NCBI GenBank assembly: GCA_012974475.1
Contig: JAAXQD010000045.1
Coordinates: 1 to 8,783, forward strand
Length of the DNA stretch: 8,783 bases
Direction of reading: 5' to 3'
From: Desulfobacterales bacterium
GTDB taxonomy: Bacteria; Desulfobacterota; Desulfobacteria; Desulfobacterales; UBA11574
In this document: positions 1-4,240 of the stretch, piece after piece
How positions within the stretch are numbered: the stretch's first letter is position 1
How the letters are laid out: each line of letters opens with the position of its first letter
Translations under genes and position numbers: made by a program
The notes under the pieces: model-generated
Database searches by the model: none
What the model was told of the DNA's origin: nothing
What the model saw: the letters and a program-made list of their open reading frames with translations, nothing else

Positions 1-41
1 TGTCAATATGGTAATAAAGTAAAAAAAAAGTTTTGATCTCT

Positions 42-60
42 TTGATACTTATGATATCAA
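42..60. promoter_or_regulatory. AT-rich inverted repeat, possible operator
   Basis: TTGATA (42-47) and TATCAA (55-60) are perfect 6-base inverted arms separated by 7 bases. A further TTTGAT direct copy lies at 32-37, nine bases before the one at 41-46. The arms resemble FNR/CRP-type half sites (TTGAT/ATCAA), but the spacing is wrong for canonical FNR, which has 4 bases between its half sites. The region is very AT-rich, so chance is a real alternative. It lies about 165 bases upstream of the best promoter candidate. Confidence 0.15.
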
Positions 61-74
61 TTTAGATTGTTTTT

Positions 75-263
75 TTGTACGACCCCTATCCGAAAATCGC
101 CGTAAAAACCAACGCTCCGGGACCGTTTCCGGGTAAGAGTGTCTATGTCGTCGATGTGCTGACCTGGACATGGACGCCGGTTTGTCATTTGGCTTTTTTT
201 CTTGTTTGGTACTTATTGGCAGTATATAATGAAAAAACTGAAGAATTCGTTATTACATTTTAA
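75..263 (+). other. Short open frame, possible gene remnant, unrecognised
   Basis: A 62-codon frame opens at TTG 75 with no evident ribosome binding site. Its first half is markedly richer in G+C than the flanks and reads DPYPKIAVKTNAPGPFPGKS, which looks coding-like. The second half is hydrophobic (residues about 38-50) and then runs through the likely promoter of the next operon. I do not recognise the product. It could be a decayed gene fragment, or simply an open stretch in the leader region. A stop codon at 63-65 in the same frame shows it is not the tail of a longer gene entering from the left. Confidence 0.15.
202..230 (+). promoter_or_regulatory. Candidate sigma-70-type promoter of the tusA cluster
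   Basis: A perfect TATAAT (225-230) is preceded at the ideal 17-base spacing by TTGTTT (202-207), which matches only the TTG of the -35 consensus. Transcription would begin near 237 and give a leader of about 39 bases before the tusA ATG at 276. No competing hairpin or terminator lies between. The call rests on sequence match and position only. Confidence 0.45.
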
Positions 264-275
264 AGGAGTGTGAAT

Positions 276-524
276 ATGGACAATGTTGAAAACGTTAAAG
301 CGGACACGGTATTGGATACTCGTGGATTGAGCTGTCCCATGCCGATTCTAAAACTTAAAAAAGAGTTGAAAACCACGGAACCCGGTAAAATAATTGAAGT
401 CTGGAGCACCGATCCCGGCTCAAAAAAAGACATGCCGGATTTCGCAAAAAAGCAAGGTGAAGAATTTTTGGGTTATATTGATGAGGCGGGATATACGAGA
501 TATCTAATTAAAAAAGGGGGATAA
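276..524 (+). CDS. tusA: TusA-family sulfurtransferase / sulfur carrier
   Basis: An 82-residue cytoplasmic protein of the TusA/SirA family, which carries sulfur as a persulfide on one cysteine and hands it to DsrE-type partners. The family signature is complete: DTRGLSCPMPILKLKK, with the active cysteine at residue 20 in a CPxP motif that caps the first helix. The downstream STDPGSKKDMPDF segment and the C-terminal RYLIKK strand also match the family. Length is normal (E. coli TusA is 81). ATG 276 is chosen over the in-frame GTG 270 because AAGGAG (263-268) sits 7 bases before it. It is the first gene of the cluster, one base ahead of a DsrE-fold gene, which supports a sulfur-relay role. In sulfate reducers such TusA proteins are linked to Dsr/DsrC or rhodanese chemistry. 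The exact partner cannot be read here. Confidence 0.93.
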   Translation: MDNVENVKADTVLDTRGLSCPMPILKLKKELKTTEPGKIIEVWSTDPGSKKDMPDFAKKQGEEFLGYIDEAGYTRYLIKKGG

Positions 525-525
525 C

Positions 526-822
526 TTGGATAATGTTGACAAAGTAGCCGTGCTGATCAAAGACGTCGACCAGCAGTATGAAGGGTTGCGCACCAGCCTG
601 GGTTTGCTCCTTGAAGCCGCTTCGGTTCAGATGTATGTTCTGGGCCATGAAATTGCTAACCCGGACGAAGCTTACCTGGATAACATGGAATTTATCGATG
701 AAATGGAGGGGGAACGTTACTCCAACCATCCGGCCAATGTCGAAAAATACGACTTTCAGCCGATAACCACTAAGGAATTATTGGTCAAGCTCAAAGATGT
801 TGACCTTATTATTCCCTTTTAG
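526..822 (+). CDS. DsrE-like fold protein lacking cysteine
   Basis: A 98-residue protein with the alternating strand-helix layout of the DsrE/DsrF family: an N-terminal strand (KVAVLI), a helix containing YEGLRTSLGLLLEAASV, a strand MYVLGHEI and a final strand DVDLIIPF. It has no cysteine at all, so it cannot itself be a persulfide carrier. It may be a structural partner in a DsrEFH/TusBCD-like hetero-oligomer. The start is TTG 526, since no in-frame ATG or GTG is near; GGGGG (516-520) lies 5 bases upstream, inside the end of tusA. The one-base gap to tusA implies co-translation. Its N-terminus (MDNVDKV) resembles that of the preceding TusA (MDNVENV), probably by chance. The family call is from pattern and context, not a close match I can name. 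Confidence 0.7.
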   Translation: MDNVDKVAVLIKDVDQQYEGLRTSLGLLLEAASVQMYVLGHEIANPDEAYLDNMEFIDEMEGERYSNHPANVEKYDFQPITTKELLVKLKDVDLIIPF

Positions 823-835
823 AGGGCAATTAACC

Positions 836-1009
836 ATGAAAGTGCTAAATATTGTTCGGTCAGCGCCCGATGATTTGGAAAAGAGATTTATAGAGACTTT
901 TTCCGAAGGTGAAGAGAACAAAGTGGTCACCCTGTATGAAGGAGATGTGGACTGGTCGGCTCTTGTGGACGATATTTTTTCATATGACAAGACCATATGC
1001 TGGTGGTAA
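836..1009 (+). CDS. Short DsrH/TusB-like sulfur-relay protein
   Basis: A 57-residue protein that starts MKVLNIVRSAPDD and ends DKTICWW. The opening matches the LHxxHRSP-like start of TusB/DsrH, and the final strand ending in a tryptophan matches the usual TusB/DsrH C-terminus (E. coli TusB ends in AW). It is much shorter than the roughly 95 residues of TusB, and appears to lack the middle strand-helix units. Its single cysteine is residue 55, inside the last strand. ATG 836 is preceded by GAGGG (822-826), 9 bases upstream, which overlaps the stop codon of the preceding gene. Position after TusA and a DsrE-fold protein fits a compact relay complex. A natural minimal form is favoured over truncation, because the C-terminal signature is intact. 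Confidence 0.7.
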   Translation: MKVLNIVRSAPDDLEKRFIETFSEGEENKVVTLYEGDVDWSALVDDIFSYDKTICWW

Positions 1010-1280
1010 GTCGTCCCTATCCGGAAATGACTTTTTTTCACCATATCGGGGTCAAGCTGCGAATTGATGGCGGAATGTGCGGCATAGACCATGAATGCCC
1101 ATAATTAATTGATTTCCTTGGCTTTGCGGGAATTTTTGGATTAGAACCCATTAGATTTCCAAGGTGCATTTGCGGATCGGAAACACTCAGTTACGGTCAA
1201 TGTTTCTCGTCTCCTCGACATTAAAATCGTCTGAAGTCGAAACCTATACTTCAACATTAATTTGAAAAGGGATTTATGCT
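1010..1280. other. Intergenic region between the two DsrE-type genes
   Basis: 271 bases with no supported gene. A second frame (ATG 997 to TAA 1104) overlaps the end of the DsrH-like gene but has no ribosome site and an unremarkable length. No convincing terminator was found. A TATACT hexamer at 1245-1250 could be a -10 box for the gene at 1281, but no good -35 box lies at 16-18 bases, so a separate promoter here is only a possibility. Confidence 0.4.
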
Positions 1281-1586
1281 ATGGCTGATAAATTAGGGAT
1301 TATGGTTAATTCGGACAAACATCTCGACCATGTCATCGCTTTGACAAAGGCCGCCCATGAGAAAGGCAAGAAAGTCCAGATATTTTTTACCGGCCGAGGC
1401 GTGCTTCTCACCCAAAAGCCTGAATTTGCAGAACTGGAAGGGAAGGCCAAGCTGGCGGTTTGTGACGTAAGTTTTCGGGCCAATGGTCTTGAAGGGGATG
1501 TGCCTGGCGTCGGGTTCAAGGATTTCGCCACACAGGCAAGAAATGCAGAGATGATCAAAGAATGTGACCGTTACCTGGTTTTTTAA
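1281..1586 (+). CDS. DsrE/DsrF-like sulfur-relay protein with conserved cysteine
   Basis: A 101-residue cytoplasmic DsrE-family protein. The fold elements are visible in order: strand KLGIMVN, helix DHVIALTKAAHEKGK, strand KVQIFFTGRGV, then KLAVCDVSFRANGL with cysteine 61, the position of the sulfur-accepting cysteine in DsrE/TusD-type proteins. A terminal strand, CDRYLVF, holds a second cysteine at 95. Length is typical for the family. ATG 1281 follows AAGGGA (1267-1272) by 8 bases; an ATG at 1276 is out of frame. Unlike the DsrE-fold protein at 526, this one keeps the reactive residue, so it is the likely persulfide carrier of the set and a candidate acceptor from TusA. A 271-base gap precedes it, so it may be separately transcribed. 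Confidence 0.85.
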   Translation: MADKLGIMVNSDKHLDHVIALTKAAHEKGKKVQIFFTGRGVLLTQKPEFAELEGKAKLAVCDVSFRANGLEGDVPGVGFKDFATQARNAEMIKECDRYLVF

Positions 1587-1781
1587 ACAAACCGCTGAGA
1601 TACTTGTAACCGGCTCCTTCTTTTTGTACCATATTTTAAGTCATAAGTTTAGAAAATCTGTCCGGTGGATCCTTTGAACATCTTAACCAAGACATGAATA
1701 CACAGTTGTGTGGAAAAAGGAAACGCCATTTGTAAATTCAATATCATTTTAAGATATGTAAGAATAATGAGGAGGCGAACC
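1587..1781. other. Intergenic region upstream of the TauE/SafE gene
   Basis: 195 bases with no supported gene. A frame that opens at GTG 1710 joins the TauE gene but lacks a ribosome site, whereas the ATG at 1782 has a strong one. A small dyad, ACACA (1700-1704) and TGTGT (1707-1711), is present and could be an operator or chance. No clear terminator for the preceding gene was seen. Confidence 0.35.
1769..1775 (+). promoter_or_regulatory. Strong ribosome binding site deciding the TauE start
   Basis: GAGGAGG lies 6 bases before ATG 1782. This is the best Shine-Dalgarno match in the window together with the one before subunit IV. It places the start just before a clean signal-peptide-like sequence and argues against the longer frame from GTG 1710. 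Confidence 0.8.
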
Positions 1782-3488
1782 ATGAAAAAATATCTGTTTT
1801 CGATAATACTGTTATCACTGTCGTTAATTTTTTCTGAAGTCAACTCGGGCTTTTGCAGTACTGTTGCCGCTGTGTCGTCACCTGAATACAAGGCCGGTGA
1901 TGTGGTGACCATAGAAGGAACCATCGACTCCGGTAAAGACCTCTTCATAGCCATATCCTCTCAACGGGTCTTTGCGCCCAAAGACACGGAAGGTGTCCAC
2001 GAGATCAAAAGGTTGACAGAAGATGCAAAGAAAAAAGGTTTCACCAAAGATTCGTCGATCCCGGACCTTTACTACCTGCTGACCACGATTCCGGACAAAT
2101 TCGGCAAGATCGTCAAAAAGAAATTCGGCGGGCCGTCATTCTTTACTCAGAATGGTAAAAGAGGGCTCTATGAGACGACCATGTTCAAGCTGTCAAAATT
2201 CGATGAACTCGATGCAGAAGCAAAGGGTGTATTGAGCACCATTAAAACAGCGGACCAATGGAATTTCTATAAATATGCACACGAAAGCAGCTATGGCATC
2301 AATACCATCGTCAAGGAAAGAACAAATGTCGGGAAAGTGACCATCTTTTCCCGAAGCGTTCTCGGAGATTATAATACCACCCAAAACTACTGGGATAAAG
2401 GCACATCCATTGAGCTGGACAAGCAGACCGGAAAATTCAAAGTCTCTTTTAAATCCTTTCGTCATACGCCGCCCGATACCCGGTTTGATGTGTATGTCAA
2501 TGGAACTCAATCCGGAAGCTATACCCTTAAGGCCAACGGTTTTTGGCTCAAATTGGGCGGTCGTTATATGAATCCCATCTGGATCATTATCGGTGCTATT
2601 CTCGTGGGGACATATTTTTCCATGATCGGTGCCGCCGGTGGCATGCTCATGGCGGCTTTTCAGGTAATGGTGGTTCAGACCGCCGGTCCTGTCGGCATTA
2701 ATGCCGCCAATGTACTTCGTCCTTCGAACATGGCTTTGACCCTGTTTTCTCCATTAGGATCTTTTTACCGATATGCGGTCAAGGAACGCCGGGTGGCATG
2801 GCCGGTGGGCATCTCTTTTGGTGTGGGTATTTTTCTCGGGTCCATATGGCTGGGGAAATATACCACCAAGTACCTGCCCATGCAAACCTATAAAGAGTGG
2901 TTGGCCATTCTGGTGGTAATCATGGGCATCAGAACCCTCTACGAGCTCACGCCCAAAGTAATGGAAAAGAGAAAATCCATCAAGGCCATGGTGAAAAAAT
3001 TCAACGAGGCGGTGGCCAAGGCCAAAGCCGATGGGACTTCCGTTGAAATGGGCAGGATCGAGCCGGTTAAGATCGGCTTGACAAATTATCGTTTCAAGTT
3101 CTGGGGTGAAGTCTTCAATATCAATCCGTTGCTGTTCGGTCTGCTGGGACTCGTCATCGGTATTGTTTCTCGGAGTTTTGGCATCGGCGGCGGCTTTCTG
3201 CTGGTTCCTGCCATGACGACGCTGGGCGCGCTTCCCATGTATGTTGCGGTGCCGATTTCACTTATCGGGACATCTTTCAGCAGCATCGGATCCTTTATCG
3301 GCTACATAATAAACGGCTATCTGCCGGATTTGTGGCTGATGCTTTCCATTGTTATCGGTGGATTCGTCGGCGGGATGCTGGGCAGTCGCACCCAAAAATT
3401 TTTCAGCGAAAAGATGCTGAAGATCGTACTGGCGATTACCCTGTTCTTCCTGTTCTTCCGTTTTTTCAAGATCGAGATCTGGATATAA
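1782..3488 (+). CDS. TauE/SafE-family anion permease with N-terminal extracytoplasmic domain
   Basis: A 568-residue inner-membrane protein. Residues 1 to about 25 form a signal sequence or first membrane anchor (MKKYLFSIILLSLSLIF). Residues about 30-262 are a hydrophilic domain I do not recognise, presumably periplasmic. From about 264 the TauE/SafE (DUF81) domain begins, with its two related halves: GAAGGMLMAAFQV in the first and SFGIGGGFLLVPAM (about 465-478) in the second, each followed by further hydrophobic helices, about eight in all. A basic loop of about 55 residues (391-446) joins the halves. TauE/SafE proteins are associated with export of sulfite, sulfonates or related anions. Plain members are about 250-270 residues, so this is more than double length because of the front domain and loop. 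The gene ends with two consecutive TAA codons. The neighbouring sulfur-relay genes support a sulfur-oxyanion substrate, though substrate cannot be read from sequence. Confidence 0.85.
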   Translation: MKKYLFSIILLSLSLIFSEVNSGFCSTVAAVSSPEYKAGDVVTIEGTIDSGKDLFIAISSQRVFAPKDTEGVHEIKRLTEDAKKKGFTKDSSIPDLYYLLTTIPDKFGKIVKKKFGGPSFFTQNGKRGLYETTMFKLSKFDELDAEAKGVLSTIKTADQWNFYKYAHESSYGINTIVKERTNVGKVTIFSRSVLGDYNTTQNYWDKGTSIELDKQTGKFKVSFKSFRHTPPDTRFDVYVNGTQSGSYTLKANGFWLKLGGRYMNPIWIIIGAILVGTYFSMIGAAGGMLMAAFQVMVVQTAGPVGINAANVLRPSNMALTLFSPLGSFYRYAVKERRVAWPVGISFGVGIFLGSIWLGKYTTKYLPMQTYKEWLAILVVIMGIRTLYELTPKVMEKRKSIKAMVKKFNEAVAKAKADGTSVEMGRIEPVKIGLTNYRFKFWGEVFNINPLLFGLLGLVIGIVSRSFGIGGGFLLVPAMTTLGALPMYVAVPISLIGTSFSSIGSFIGYIINGYLPDLWLMLSIVIGGFVGGMLGSRTQKFFSEKMLKIVLAITLFFLFFRFFKIEIWI

Positions 3489-3499
3489 TAACATAGGTT

Positions 3500-3610
3500 A
3501 AGCGGTTCAGGGTTCAAGGTTCATAGGCTCAGCCCGCCTGCGAGTGCGAAGCACAATCTGGATGTGACTCAATGTTTTTGCAACCTTGAACGGGGAACCA
3601 TGAACCGCTT
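3500..3610. repeat. Interrupted inverted repeat between tauE-like and membrane-protein genes
   Basis: Two pairs of perfect 10-base arms are nested. AAGCGGTTCA (3500-3509) pairs with TGAACCGCTT (3601-3610), and GTTCAAGGTT (3512-3521) pairs with AACCTTGAAC (3582-3591). The internal bulge is 2 bases on the left and 9 on the right. The 60-base loop contains GTGCGAAGCAC (around 3545-3555), whose core GCGAAGC is known as an exceptionally stable DNA mini-hairpin. The architecture is like a REP/MITE-type palindromic element. The GGTTCA motif recurs within the arms. The right arm covers the ATG at 3600, so the element may have supplied the present start of the next gene. It could also act as a transcription attenuator, but there is no terminal T-run. 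Confidence 0.7.
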
Positions 3611-4202
3611 TTTACTTTCTATGGAAGACGTTCTTGACATCGTATGGCTGAAAATACTGCTTCTCATCCACGCCTTCGTCAAAGGTCTCGACTTCATATT
3701 TACCCCGCTGAATCCCTTGGGACCCGCGGTGGTTATATTGGTGATCGTTCTATTGACGGTTGCATCCACCAAGTTTCTAAGTAGAATCTACAAAACAAAA
3801 CGATACCTCAAGCTGCAAAAAGACTTTCAATACTGGTACAATCTCCGAAACGAAGCACTCGCCTGTAAAGATCCTGAAAAAGGCAAAGCGCTGGCAAAAA
3901 ATATCGACCAGGCCCGGCTCAATAAGGTGTATTACGACTTTTTTTTCGAGGGTCTTTTAAACAGCATACCCACCAAATACCTGCCCATTCTCATCATGCT
4001 GGCATATGTCAATGAGGCGTTTAAACCGGATAAACTGCTGAAAAATTTCGGACGGGAATATATATTTAAATTCGTCAATTTTGATGGAAACGTCATAAAA
4101 ACCGGTGCTGTATTCTGGTTTGTCCTGTCCATGCTGCTGGTTTATCTGGCATGGTTTGTTTTTGAAAAATTATACTTTAAGTATAAAAAGACAGAAGAAT
4201 AA
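3600..4202 (+). CDS. Multi-pass membrane protein, possibly EMC3/TMCO1 (DUF106)-like
   Basis: A 200-residue integral membrane protein of unassigned function. Hydrophobic segments lie at about 14-34 (WLKILLLIHAFV), 42-62 (VVILVIVLLTVASTKFL), about 117-140 (YLPILIMLAYVN) and 165-190 (VFWFVLSMLLVYLAWFVF). Between the second and third is a charged, helix-prone stretch of about 50 residues rich in Lys, Gln and Glu. A membrane helix, a coiled-coil-like hydrophilic arm and then paired membrane helices is the layout of the EMC3/TMCO1/DUF106 branch of the YidC superfamily of membrane insertases; this is a topology argument, not a motif match. The start is uncertain. ATG 3600 has only a weak GGGG (3592-3595) and lies inside an inverted repeat, while ATG 3621 (MEDVLDIV) has no ribosome site. 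It ends five bases before the first possible start of the cytochrome gene. Confidence 0.7.
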   Translation: MNRFLLSMEDVLDIVWLKILLLIHAFVKGLDFIFTPLNPLGPAVVILVIVLLTVASTKFLSRIYKTKRYLKLQKDFQYWYNLRNEALACKDPEKGKALAKNIDQARLNKVYYDFFFEGLLNSIPTKYLPILIMLAYVNEAFKPDKLLKNFGREYIFKFVNFDGNVIKTGAVFWFVLSMLLVYLAWFVFEKLYFKYKKTEE

Positions 4203-4240
4203 TACCCATGCAGCTTGTTCTACTACCGGAAAATGATTGT

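Noticed and set aside
778..1092. Minus-strand open frame of 104 codons across the DsrH-like gene.
   Set aside because: It lies antisense to well-supported genes, has no ribosome site and shows no protein-like motifs.
997..1104. Overlapping frame from ATG 997 (MLVVSRPYPEMTFF to IDHECP) that could be a frameshifted continuation of the DsrH-like gene.
   Set aside because: The DsrH-like protein already ends with the family's usual tryptophan terminus. The extra frame has no ribosome site and only 35 codons, which is expected by chance.
1710..1781. Extended N-terminus of the TauE protein from GTG 1710.
   Set aside because: It has no ribosome site and would bury the signal sequence behind 24 residues, whereas ATG 1782 has an ideal GAGGAGG site.
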